DNA from: a virus
DNA length: 25,168 nt
Strand: one strand, 5' to 3'
IMG/VR virus record: IMGVR_UViG_3300017764_000093
Span: 1 to 25,168 of that record
Shown in pieces: positions 1 through 6,955 of the stretch. Every line of letters starts with the position of its first letter. The first letter of the stretch is position 1. The notes beneath the pieces are model-generated. The model made no database searches. It was not told the origin of the DNA and saw only the letters and a program-made list of their open reading frames with translations. The translations under genes and the position numbers were made by a program.

Positions 1-1
1 A

Positions 2-187
2 AAGAGTTCAAAAGATTTAGATAAGATTGATACTTTGGGTAGTATATCAAAAGATGATATCTGTAAACAACTAGCAGAATTTGCATCAAAGAAAACAAAA
101 CAAAATTTTGTACCTATTGATTACAGACATCTTGACCAATACGCAATCGCATTAAATATAGAACCTATCTTGAAAAAAATTAAATAA
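2..187 (+). CDS. 3' end of an unrecognised gene (partial)
   Basis: An open frame enters from the left edge and runs 61 codons to TAA at 185-187. The visible part is lysine-rich and probably soluble, with no membrane segment; it contains the stretch DYRHLDQYAIALNIEP and ends in KKIK. I do not recognise the family. In T4 the gene before the scaffold is the prohead protease gp21, but nothing in these residues supports that, and the bS21 gene lies between. The stop is only 6 nt before the bS21 start and is in the same reading frame, so the two are probably cotranscribed and translationally coupled. Codon use and AT content match the neighbours. Confidence 0.6.
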   Translation, partial: KSSKDLDKIDTLGSISKDDICKQLAEFASKKTKQNFVPIDYRHLDQYAIALNIEPILKKIK

Positions 188-196
188 AGGAGAGTG
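187..196 (+). promoter_or_regulatory. Unusually close ribosome binding site of the bS21 gene
   Basis: AAAGGAGAGTG puts the core GGAG (189-192) one base before the proposed GTG start at 194; the usual gap is about 5-9 nt. The site also touches the stop codon of the upstream gene. The GTG is chosen because the bS21 similarity starts a few residues later and no other start codon lies nearby in frame; the next in-frame ATG is at residue 27-28, inside the conserved part. The poor spacing may weaken de novo initiation and favour coupling to the upstream gene, which is an inference. Confidence 0.5.
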
Positions 197-466
197 GCTA
201 ATAAAAAACAGGTTTCGGTAAAAGTTCAGAAAGGGAACATACAAAAAGCATTAAGGTTGTTTAAAAGAAGAATGGAAGATTCAGGACATCTTCATTTACT
301 TAGAGAAAAACAAACCTATACAAAACCAACCACAGTTCGTAGAAGAGAGAAGCAATTAGCAGTAAGAGCTCAGAACAAATTAACTCTATTGGAGAAGATA
401 GAGGGTGGGGATACTTCAATCAGAATATTCCAAAAGAAAAAGAAAAAAGGTAGTAGAAGGAAATAA
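194..466 (+). CDS. rpsU: Phage-encoded small-subunit ribosomal protein bS21
   Basis: This 90-residue basic protein matches the bS21 family. It has a short beta-strand start (QVSVKVQKGN), an 'xxALRLFKRRMEDSG' helix, the 'YTKPTTVRRREK' block that follows the helix in bS21, and a basic tail. Family members are usually about 55-75 residues; here the C-terminus is extended by about 25 residues and ends in a Lys/Arg-rich stretch (KKKKKGSRRK) suited to RNA contact. bS21 sits on the 30S platform near the anti-Shine-Dalgarno end of 16S rRNA and affects mRNA selection. Phages carrying bS21 are known. Its place next to late head genes suggests late expression. The GTG start has a Shine-Dalgarno sequence at an odd distance. 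The family call is firm; an effect on host ribosomes is inference. Confidence 0.85.
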   Translation: MANKKQVSVKVQKGNIQKALRLFKRRMEDSGHLHLLREKQTYTKPTTVRRREKQLAVRAQNKLTLLEKIEGGDTSIRIFQKKKKKGSRRK

Positions 467-490
467 TTTTCGTTTTCTTCACTATTATGA

Positions 491-498
491 TACTTATA
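491..498 (+). promoter_or_regulatory. Candidate late promoter box TACTTATA (gp22-gp23 unit)
   Basis: TACTTATA is a copy of the TAYTTATW motif found at most unit starts in this window, and the same variant precedes the tail sheath gene. It lies 138 nt upstream of the scaffold gene, giving that unit the longest leader here. Transcription would start near 505, at the foot of a 7-bp hairpin. No independent -35 element is evident, as in T4 late promoters. Assignment rests on position and recurrence. Confidence 0.45.
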
Positions 499-504
499 CT
501 AAGT

Positions 505-528
505 AACACACTAATCTATGTGTGTTTT
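505..528 (+). terminator. Hairpin downstream of bS21: weak terminator or 5'-end stem
   Basis: AACACAC (505-511) pairs perfectly with GTGTGTT (520-526) around an 8-nt loop, followed by TT, ATA and another T run. It could be a weak terminator for the bS21 unit. It also begins where a transcript from the TACTTATA box at 491-498 should start, so it could instead be a protective 5' stem on the gp22-gp23 mRNA. The sequence alone does not decide. The rest of the 467-635 gap shows no gene. Confidence 0.45.
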
Positions 529-635
529 ATATTTTAGTTGGTTAATGAATACCCTTTTTTAAGTGGTAACCGAACAACCGACCTAACTCTATTGAGAATC
601 CAAATATTTTCAGGAAAACAAAAAGGAAGGCAATT

Positions 636-1748
636 ATGGCAAATTCTAAATTATTAAAAGAAGCCATCGCTGACGCAAAAGCTGTGAAAGAAACTGCAAT
701 CGCTAACGCTAAGATAGCATTAGAAGAAGCATTTACTCCACGTTTACAATCTATTCTATCTCAGAAACTTCAAGCAGAAATGAATGAAGAAGAAGATGAG
801 GAAGAAGTAGAGGAAAACGTAGAAGAAGTAACTGAAGAAAAAGTTGAAGAAGCTACTGAAGAAGTAACTGAAGAAACTGAAGTAAACGAAGAAGCTGAAG
901 AAGTTAAAGAGGAAACTGAAGAAGTATCTGAAAAAACTGAAGAAGTATCTGAGGAAGCTGAAGTTAATGAAGAAGCTGAAGAAGTTGAAGAAGCAACTAC
1001 GATTACTGTAACTGAAACAGAAGATGAAGAAGGTGATGATGATATGGATGAAATGCATGGTAAAGACGAAATGGAATCTGATGAAGATGACATGGATGAA
1101 GAACTAGACTTAGAATCTATTATCAAAGAATTAGAAGCTGAACTATCAGAAGAAGAATCTGATGAAGAAGAAATGGAAGAAACTTACGAAGAAGATGAAG
1201 AATCTGATGAAGAAGTATCTGAAGAAGAATCTGAAGAAGAGGAAATGGAAGAAGAAGAAGCTGAAGAAGAAGATGATGATATTGACTTGGATGAAATCTT
1301 AAAAGAGATGGGCTACGGTGAGGATGAAGAATCTGATGAAGTAGAAGAATCTAAGGAAGTAGAAGAAAACAAAGTTGATGAAACTGCGAAAGAACTTGAA
1401 GAAGCATACGCTACTATCAAAGAATTACAAGGTACAATCAATGAAGTAAATCTTCTTAACGCAAAATTACTTTATGCGAACAAATTATTCCGTTCTTACG
1501 CATTGAATAATGACCAAAAAGTAAAAGTTGTTGAAACTCTTGACAGAACAAAATCTGTAAGAGAAGTAAAACTAGTATTCGCTACATTAGCAGAATCGAT
1601 GAAATTCGGTGGAGACACAAAAAAGAAAACTAAAATTACAGAAGGCATTGCGTCTAAAGTAACTAAGTCAACTGCTCCAAAGAAAGAAATTATTTCTGAA
1701 AGTAACGAAGTAGCTAACAGATTTAAAAAGTTAGCAAACATTAAATAA
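636..1748 (+). CDS. 22: Prohead core scaffolding protein, gp22-like
   Basis: This 370-residue protein has a helical N-terminus (residues 1-48, MANSKLLKEAIADAKAVKET onward), a very acidic Glu/Asp/Val/Thr repeat region (about 49-250), and a helical basic C-terminus (about 251-370). It lies directly before the capsid gene, as T4 gene 22 does. gp22 forms the internal core on which the shell assembles and is then cut into small acidic peptides by the gp21 protease. At least six matches to the protease site [L/I]xE|[A/G/S] are visible: after E9, E31, E256, E320, E336 and E355. They lie in the two helical ends, so cutting would free the acidic middle almost whole. AAGGAAGG lies 9 nt before the ATG. 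Low complexity makes finer homology uncertain. Confidence 0.85.
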   Translation: MANSKLLKEAIADAKAVKETAIANAKIALEEAFTPRLQSILSQKLQAEMNEEEDEEEVEENVEEVTEEKVEEATEEVTEETEVNEEAEEVKEETEEVSEKTEEVSEEAEVNEEAEEVEEATTITVTETEDEEGDDDMDEMHGKDEMESDEDDMDEELDLESIIKELEAELSEEESDEEEMEETYEEDEESDEEVSEEESEEEEMEEEEAEEEDDDIDLDEILKEMGYGEDEESDEVEESKEVEENKVDETAKELEEAYATIKELQGTINEVNLLNAKLLYANKLFRSYALNNDQKVKVVETLDRTKSVREVKLVFATLAESMKFGGDTKKKTKITEGIASKVTKSTAPKKEIISESNEVANRFKKLANIK

Positions 1749-1775
1749 TTAATTAATCTAATAAGGAGAGAAAAA

Positions 1776-3398
1776 ATGGCAAATTTTGATTTATCTAAAC
1801 TTATGGAAGGAAAGAACCCACAAGCAGTAATGCTTGAGCAAACTCGTGGTTTGAAAAACAAATGGGAACAAACTGGACTTCTAGAAGGTTTAAACGAAAG
1901 AGAACAATCTCAGATGAGTGTTCTTTTAGAAAACCAAGCAAAACAATTGCTTGATGAAGCAAACGCTACTTCAACTACTTCAGGAAATGAAGAGTGGAAT
2001 GGTGTAGCTTTACCATTGGTAAGAAGAATCTTTGGTGAAATCAGTGCGAAGAATTTCGTTTCTGTTCAACCAATGAACTTACCATCAGGTCTAATATTTT
2101 ACTTAGACTTTAAATACAATAACGCTCAGTTTGGTACAGGTTCACAACAACCTTATCAAAACTCATCTATCTTTGGTGGTGATGGTTCGGACTTAGGTTC
2201 AACTAACGTTGCTAAAAATGGTTTGTATGGAGCTGGTAGATTTGGCTATACGCTAAATGACCAATCAGTAGACGTAGCAAGTGGAAACACAACTGTTGCA
2301 ACTGCAAGTATGGTAGACCTTAATCATGACAGTAGATATACTGCTTCTTTAGCAGCTAATGAACTGATTAAGATTACTATTCCTCACGCTAATATTTCTT
2401 CAACTATCGACAAAGATGCGATTAAAGCATTTACTGTTGGTGATGAAGTTGGTGGAAACATCAAAGAAACAATTGGTGAGTTTGCACACGTAGCTGGAGC
2501 TAACGCTGTATTTATCGTATCTGCATCTTCTGATGCTGGATTAGATGCAGTATCAGTAAACTTCGCTAACGTACCTGCTGCTGAGAACAGAGGTGACTTT
2601 GAAGATAAGAGTCCTGTATTAAACACACCTGATTCAAGTGGAACTGTACTTGATATTCCTGAAATCGACCTAGAGTTGAAATCAGAGGCTATCGTTGCTA
2701 AGACTAGAAAGTTGAAGGCAGTATGGACTCCTGAACTTGCTCAAGACCTTAACGCTTACCATTCAATTGACGCTGAAGCTGAATTAACTTCTATGTTATC
2801 TGAGTACATCTCATTAGAGATTGACTTAGAAATCTTAGATATGTTAAAAGCTAACGCTTTAACTGAAGAAAAATGGTCAGTTACTATCGGACAAGAGTGG
2901 GATGGAACAGGTTGGACTGCACCAAATTCATCTGTAGCATATCAGAAAAATAACTGGTTCGCTACTTTAGGTGTTAAATTAAACAAAGTATCTAATAAGA
3001 TTCATGCATTGACTCTTAGAGGTGGTGCTAATTTCGTTGTGGCTAGTCCTGACGTATGTACTATCTTAGAATCAATTCCTGGTTTCTCTGTAAACGCTGG
3101 TAAAGACTCTATGGAGTTTGCAGCTGGTGTAAGTGCAGTTGGAGCATTATCTAACAGATACACAGTGTACAAAAACCCATATATGACTTCTAACGAAATC
3201 TTAATGGGCTTTAAAGGAAGTAATTTCCTTGAAAGTGGAGCAGTTTACGCACCATATGTACCGCTAATTATGACACCGTTGGTATATGACCCAGCGAACT
3301 TTACTCCTCGAAGAGGTGTAATGACTAGATACGCTAAGAAAATGGTAAGACCAGAATTCTATGGTAAAATCTATGTAAAAGACTTAAACGCTATTTAA
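1776..3398 (+). CDS. 23: Major capsid protein, gp23-like
   Basis: At 540 residues this is close to T4 gp23 (521). It forms the hexamers of the head shell (HK97 fold). Recognisable blocks are LPLVRRIFGEISAKNFVSVQ with PMNLPSG following (about 78-105), the segment with LKAVWTPELAQDLNAYHSID (about 313-333) and DAEAELTSMLSEYISLEID after it, and a C-terminal block containing TPLVYDPANFTPRRGVMTRY. The N-terminal propeptide should be removed by gp21: LDE|A after E61 fits the site and lies near T4's cut at residue 65; LLE|G after E37 is a second match. Mature length would be about 479. AAGGAGAG 6 nt before the ATG is one of the strongest Shine-Dalgarno sites here, fitting the most abundant virion protein. 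Only 27 nt separate it from gp22, and a strong terminator follows. Confidence 0.95.
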   Translation: MANFDLSKLMEGKNPQAVMLEQTRGLKNKWEQTGLLEGLNEREQSQMSVLLENQAKQLLDEANATSTTSGNEEWNGVALPLVRRIFGEISAKNFVSVQPMNLPSGLIFYLDFKYNNAQFGTGSQQPYQNSSIFGGDGSDLGSTNVAKNGLYGAGRFGYTLNDQSVDVASGNTTVATASMVDLNHDSRYTASLAANELIKITIPHANISSTIDKDAIKAFTVGDEVGGNIKETIGEFAHVAGANAVFIVSASSDAGLDAVSVNFANVPAAENRGDFEDKSPVLNTPDSSGTVLDIPEIDLELKSEAIVAKTRKLKAVWTPELAQDLNAYHSIDAEAELTSMLSEYISLEIDLEILDMLKANALTEEKWSVTIGQEWDGTGWTAPNSSVAYQKNNWFATLGVKLNKVSNKIHALTLRGGANFVVASPDVCTILESIPGFSVNAGKDSMEFAAGVSAVGALSNRYTVYKNPYMTSNEILMGFKGSNFLESGAVYAPYVPLIMTPLVYDPANFTPRRGVMTRYAKKMVRPEFYGKIYVKDLNAI

Positions 3399-3422
3399 TA
3401 ACGATTAAATCTTAAATAAATT

Positions 3423-3451
3423 AAGGGGGAACGAAAGTTTCCCCTTTTTTT
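3423..3451 (+). terminator. Strong rho-independent terminator after gp23
   Basis: A stem from 3423-3432 (AAGGGGGAAC) pairs with 3437-3446 (GTTTCCCCTT) across a GAAA tetraloop, with one G-T pair, and runs directly into a T tract to 3451. It ends the scaffold-capsid unit just before the next promoter box. Confidence 0.9.
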
Positions 3452-3482
3452 GTGTCTTTTTTTCCAATTCAAAATAAATTGA

Positions 3483-3490
3483 TATTTATA
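3483..3490 (+). promoter_or_regulatory. Candidate late promoter box TATTTATA (gp13 unit)
   Basis: TATTTATA lies 32 nt after the gp23 terminator and 29 nt before the gp13 start, a clean terminator-promoter pair. It fits the window's TAYTTATW motif. Two Shine-Dalgarno-like sites follow (TAGGAGG at 3491-3497 and AGGAG nearer the ATG). It would drive the run of coupled genes from 3520 onward. Confidence 0.5.
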
Positions 3491-3519
3491 TAGGAGGTAA
3501 ACTATTATAGGAGATTAAT

Positions 3520-4665
3520 ATGAGTAATTTTTGGACAGGTTCTGTTGAAAACGTAATATCGGGTTCAACACCATTTGGAATATATGATACGGATTCTCAG
3601 TTTCAAACTGATGGACCGAAAGTGGCATCTTGGTGTGCTAAAAGATTGGGGTATCCAATCGTTGATGTTGAACTAATTGATTTAAGTTTTTATGCTTGTT
3701 TTGAAGAATCGGTATCCGAATACTCAGCACAAGTAAATCAATTCCAAATAAAGAATAACCTTACCTCACTTCAAGGACAAGAAACAGGTTCTAACTATAC
3801 TCAGAAAAACATTAAAGGTAATCCTTTATCAAACCTAATAGATATATCACAAGCTTATGGAACATATGCTAATGTTGGTGGTAGAACTGATGTTAAAAAA
3901 GGTTCTATAACAGTTGGTAGTGGTTCACAAGATTATGATTTACAAGCTTTAGTTGGTGATGTATCTGAAAGTGGAAAACGATTAAACATTACTAAAGTAT
4001 ATTACGAAGCTGCTCCTGCGATGCAAAGATTCTATGACCCTTATTCTGTAAGTGGGAACGGAACTATGAATCTAATGAATGATATGGGTATGAGTAGATT
4101 ATCACCAGGTACTCAATTTATAATGATGCCTGTATATGAAGATTTACTAAGAGTACAGGGTATAGAATTTAATGACCAAATTAGAAAATCAGCTCATTCA
4201 TTTAATATTGTAAATAATAAATTAAAAATATTTCCATATCCAACGCATGAATATGAACTATGGTTTGAATACATTGTAAAAGAAGAATTTGATTCATCAT
4301 CTACATTAGTAACAGATGGTGTTATAGCAGATTATTCAAATACTGAATATGATTTTCATGTATATAGTAGGATAAATGATGTTGGTAAACAATGGATTAG
4401 AAAATACGCATTAGCATTGGCTAAGGAGTTACTTGGAGCAATTAGAGAAAAATATTCTTCAGTACCAATTCCTGGTTCAGAAGTAAATTTAGATGGAGCT
4501 GCTTTACGAGCTGAAGCACAGAGTGAAAAGGATACTCTTATAGAACAATTAAGAGATAATTTAAATGATATTTCGGATAAAGAACGATATACAAGTGAAG
4601 CAGACCAAGCGGATGCTCAACAAAGGGTAGTATCTAAAATACCATTAAACATTTATATAGGATAA
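3520..4665 (+). CDS. 13: Neck protein, gp13-like head completion protein
   Basis: This 381-residue protein aligns in blocks with T4 gp13 (309 residues), which joins gp14 to seal the DNA-filled head and receive the tail. The N-terminal block 'KRLGYPIVDVELIDLSFYAC' (about 41-60) mirrors T4's '[20 protein letters not shown]'. The central region has the FYDPY and gapped M..LMNDMG elements. The C-terminal block has WIRKYALALAKELLGAIREK and, about ten residues later, 'NLDGAALRAEAQSEKDTL', matching T4's 'KDYATALAKELNGQI' and 'TIDGQRLIEEARLEKEAL'. The extra length sits mostly after the first block (about 75-150). The gene starts after a promoter box and an AGGAG site, and gp14 follows 3 nt after its stop. 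Confidence 0.88.
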   Translation: MSNFWTGSVENVISGSTPFGIYDTDSQFQTDGPKVASWCAKRLGYPIVDVELIDLSFYACFEESVSEYSAQVNQFQIKNNLTSLQGQETGSNYTQKNIKGNPLSNLIDISQAYGTYANVGGRTDVKKGSITVGSGSQDYDLQALVGDVSESGKRLNITKVYYEAAPAMQRFYDPYSVSGNGTMNLMNDMGMSRLSPGTQFIMMPVYEDLLRVQGIEFNDQIRKSAHSFNIVNNKLKIFPYPTHEYELWFEYIVKEEFDSSSTLVTDGVIADYSNTEYDFHVYSRINDVGKQWIRKYALALAKELLGAIREKYSSVPIPGSEVNLDGAALRAEAQSEKDTLIEQLRDNLNDISDKERYTSEADQADAQQRVVSKIPLNIYIG

Positions 4666-4668
4666 ATT

Positions 4669-5124
4669 ATGGCAAGGTTTTTAACAGCAAATGATATATC
4701 TTTTTTTGAGAAGATATCATCTGAGTTAGTAGATGATGTAATTGAAACAACTATTCAGTTTTTTAAACTTTCAATTGGTGAAAGTAAAACAAATCTGTAT
4801 GGAGAATCATTGGCTAAATCTTACCACCAAGGAGTAAATATAAATGCAGTTATTGAAAGAGAAGATTCAGTTACAAACTATGAAGGATTTGGACCGGATA
4901 CGGCTCAAAATGTAGAATACAGATTTAACAGACACACTTTATCAACTAAAGATGTATATCCTGAAATTGGAGATATAATTTTCCATAATGAGGCATACTT
5001 TGAAATAAGTAATGTTAGAGAGGACCAAATGATTGGTGGAAGAAGTGGAAATAGATTCTCTATAATTTGTTCAACATTTATGAGTAGACGTTCTCAATTA
5101 AATTTAGAAACTAGAATAGCATAA
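4669..5124 (+). CDS. 14: Neck protein, gp14-like
   Basis: This 151-residue protein is much shorter than T4 gp14 (256) but keeps its core. 'LYGESLAKSYHQGVNINA' corresponds to T4's 'IFGEDLKNKFTKAWKFAA', then an 'E..D....Y.GFG' segment, and 'PEIGDIIFHNEAYFEISNV' corresponds to 'PKEGDLIYFPMDNSLFEIN'. gp14 binds gp13 and the portal to complete the neck. The N-terminal portion and the long C-terminal tail of T4 gp14 are absent, so this looks like a minimal form. Order supports the call: it sits exactly between gp13 and gp15. The start has a weak AGGA site inside the end of gp13, and its TAA overlaps the next ATG (TAATG), so it is probably translated by coupling. Confidence 0.75.
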   Translation: MARFLTANDISFFEKISSELVDDVIETTIQFFKLSIGESKTNLYGESLAKSYHQGVNINAVIEREDSVTNYEGFGPDTAQNVEYRFNRHTLSTKDVYPEIGDIIFHNEAYFEISNVREDQMIGGRSGNRFSIICSTFMSRRSQLNLETRIA

Positions 5125-6263
5125 TGGCAAACGACCCGTTAAAGAAACCAAAAAATAGAGCACAACAATTTTCTCATAAAAAAGAAAATAAAGTTGGTAT
5201 AACTTTATATGATATAGATTATGCTATGATGGAATATATGACTGATGTTGTAATTCCTGATGTTGAAGAAAATGGTACTAAAGTTAAAGTACCTCTTATA
5301 TACGGAAATCCAGAAAGATGGAAAGCTGCATCTAAAGATGGTTTTATAAGAGATGTTAGAGGGAAGATTCAAATACCATTAGTAATGTACAAAAGAAATA
5401 GTATAAGTAGAGATGATTCTTTTGCTAATACTATGAATAGAAATGTATCATATCCAACCTTAACAAAATATAATAAAAATCAGAAATACGATAAATTTTC
5501 TATTATGAATGGAGTTAATCCAAATAGAGAAGCATTTAATGTATCTATTCCTGATTATGTAACAATTTCATATGAAGTAATGATTTGGTCAAACTTTACA
5601 GAACATATGAATAAGATAGTAGAAGCTTTTCAATATGCTACAGATGAATATTGGGGTGATAGACAAAAATATAAATTTAGAGTAAGAATCGATTCATTTG
5701 ATAATCAAACTGAAGTAGGTGAAGGAACGGAACGTATAGTTAGAACTACATTTACTATGGCAGTTAACGCATACTTACTTCCAGCTGAGTTTGATAATAG
5801 ACCAACAACTGCAAAAGAATACACTCCAAAAAGAGTATCTTTTGGTATTGAAGCTGATTTAACGGGAGGTAATAATACTCTAAGTAAACAATCAAGCGTT
5901 AATCAGTATGGTGATGTTTTAGATTTCTTAGGAATGAGAGGTTCTGGGACAGGAAGTTTTGTAGATGCAGATACCTTTAGATTAGAAAATGTGGAAGTAC
6001 CAAAATTACCTCCAGCATTGGTTGATAGTTTCAATACAGATGAGTACTTTAGAATTTATATAAACGGATTATTGATTGATAATAAAAAATATACTTTCGC
6101 TGTGAGTAGTTCAGCTAATGCAGTGGAGTTTACAGTTACAACAGGTTCACTATCAGAAGGTGGAACATATCCTGATGATTTAATAGCAACAACTTCATCA
6201 CTTGGTTATATATTGACTGGGAGTGATGAGATTGGTATAACTGGAAAATATATAGAGTTATGA
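5124..6263 (+). CDS. 15: Tail sheath stabiliser/terminator, gp15-like, with added C-terminal module
   Basis: Residues 1 to about 240 correspond to T4 gp15 (272 residues), which caps the tail and connects it to the neck. Matching elements are KVPLIYGNPERWKA (T4 VPITYASKEHFMM), KIQIPLVMYKRN, YVTISYEVMIWSNFTEHMNK (T4 MIYELSIFTRYEDDMFQIVE) and a late TTFTMAVNAYLLPAE (T4 SLTFEVNGWMYPP). At 379 residues it is about 100 longer. The extra C-terminus ends in a beta-rich module with 'RIYINGLLIDNKKYTF' and 'LTGSDEIGITGKYI'. A similar module ends the next two genes. The start overlaps gp14's stop by one base, and the stop overlaps the next ATG by four (ATGA), so the cluster is coupled. The gp15 call is strong; the role of the extension is unknown. 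Confidence 0.82.
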   Translation: MANDPLKKPKNRAQQFSHKKENKVGITLYDIDYAMMEYMTDVVIPDVEENGTKVKVPLIYGNPERWKAASKDGFIRDVRGKIQIPLVMYKRNSISRDDSFANTMNRNVSYPTLTKYNKNQKYDKFSIMNGVNPNREAFNVSIPDYVTISYEVMIWSNFTEHMNKIVEAFQYATDEYWGDRQKYKFRVRIDSFDNQTEVGEGTERIVRTTFTMAVNAYLLPAEFDNRPTTAKEYTPKRVSFGIEADLTGGNNTLSKQSSVNQYGDVLDFLGMRGSGTGSFVDADTFRLENVEVPKLPPALVDSFNTDEYFRIYINGLLIDNKKYTFAVSSSANAVEFTVTTGSLSEGGTYPDDLIATTSSLGYILTGSDEIGITGKYIEL

Positions 6264-6592
6264 GTCTAAAACAAATTAAAGATATAATTTCACAACTAAA
6301 CGCTCCTAATGAAGTACAATTAGAAGAGGTCAATTTATCTACTAATAATTTATATTACATATGGAAAGCTAGTAATTGTAAACTAAGAAATTTTGATAAA
6401 AGATTTGAGGATTTGAGACAAGACCATTCTAAATTTGATGTATTTATAAATGGACAATTTATTATTGAAAACGATTACATATTTGAACAAAAAAATAATG
6501 ATTTTATAATTAATTTTAAAAAAGCAAATTTTCCCTATGTATTAGTTGGAAGTGATGTGATAACAATCGAAGGTGATATAGATAGAATATGA
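6260..6592 (+). CDS. Small virion-associated protein with ING-type beta module
   Basis: I do not recognise a named family for this 110-residue protein. The N-terminal half (1-55) is polar and probably helical. The C-terminal half has 'FDVFINGQFIIENDYIF' then 'FIINFKKANFPYVLVGSDVI' and TIEGDI, which resembles the end of the preceding gp15-like protein (INGxxI, a YxF strand, then GSDxIxIxG). This pattern recalls the 'YLNGxxLxxxxYTxxxxxIxF' beta module found in many phage fibre and tail proteins. Overlaps of four bases (ATGA) on both sides tie it to gp15 and the next gene. A tail or fibre-attachment accessory role is inferred from location. Confidence 0.7.
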   Translation: MSLKQIKDIISQLNAPNEVQLEEVNLSTNNLYYIWKASNCKLRNFDKRFEDLRQDHSKFDVFINGQFIIENDYIFEQKNNDFIINFKKANFPYVLVGSDVITIEGDIDRI

Positions 6593-6954
6593 GTAGAAAA
6601 AAACCAAATATTATAACACCTCACAATGATAAGGGGGCATTTAATGATTTAGTATTGAACGTTTTTAGCGATTCTTTTGTATCATCACATACACCAGATT
6701 CACTTAGTTTAAGTGGTACTTTATTCACATTAACACTATTAAATAAAAAATTTACATATGAAGAGGTTAAAGTTGATGTTTCTTCTGACTACGTTGATAT
6801 TTATTTACAAACAATAAAGCAAAAGGCATCCGCATATACAATTGTAGAGGATGGAAATAATATTAAGGTTACTTTTAATCAAGCTATATCTTTTGAACCG
6901 GGAGATATTGTAGCTGATGATTTTCAAATAAGAGGAAAAATAGTGAGTAGATAA
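6589..6954 (+). CDS. Small virion-associated protein, second ING-like module
   Basis: This 121-residue protein has no family I can name. Its N-terminal half is Ser/Leu-rich with beta character. From about residue 60 it has DVSSDYVDIYLQTIKQKASA, YTIVEDGNNIKVTFNQAI and EPGDIVADDFQIRGKIV, the same order as the ends of the two upstream proteins, except that the ING turn is replaced (YLQT). This is the typical 'strand, DYT strand, IxVTF strand, GDxVxxxG' layout. It starts inside the upstream stop (ATGA) and ends one base before the long fibre gene's ATG. It may link gp15 or the baseplate to the fibre encoded next, by position only. Confidence 0.7.
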   Translation: MSRKKPNIITPHNDKGAFNDLVLNVFSDSFVSSHTPDSLSLSGTLFTLTLLNKKFTYEEVKVDVSSDYVDIYLQTIKQKASAYTIVEDGNNIKVTFNQAISFEPGDIVADDFQIRGKIVSR

Positions 6955-6955
6955 T

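Noticed and set aside
2-187. Naming the partial first gene as prohead protease gp21
   Set aside because: Only synteny suggests it; the visible residues show no protease motif and bS21 separates it from gp22.
467-635. Possible small gene in the gap before the scaffold
   Set aside because: No open frame with a start and a ribosome site is visible; the gap is better explained as promoter, hairpin and leader.
756-1126. Two antisense open frames opposite the scaffold gene
   Set aside because: They are mirror images of the Glu/Asp repeat codons (giving Ser- or Phe-rich nonsense), overlap each other and lack ribosome sites.
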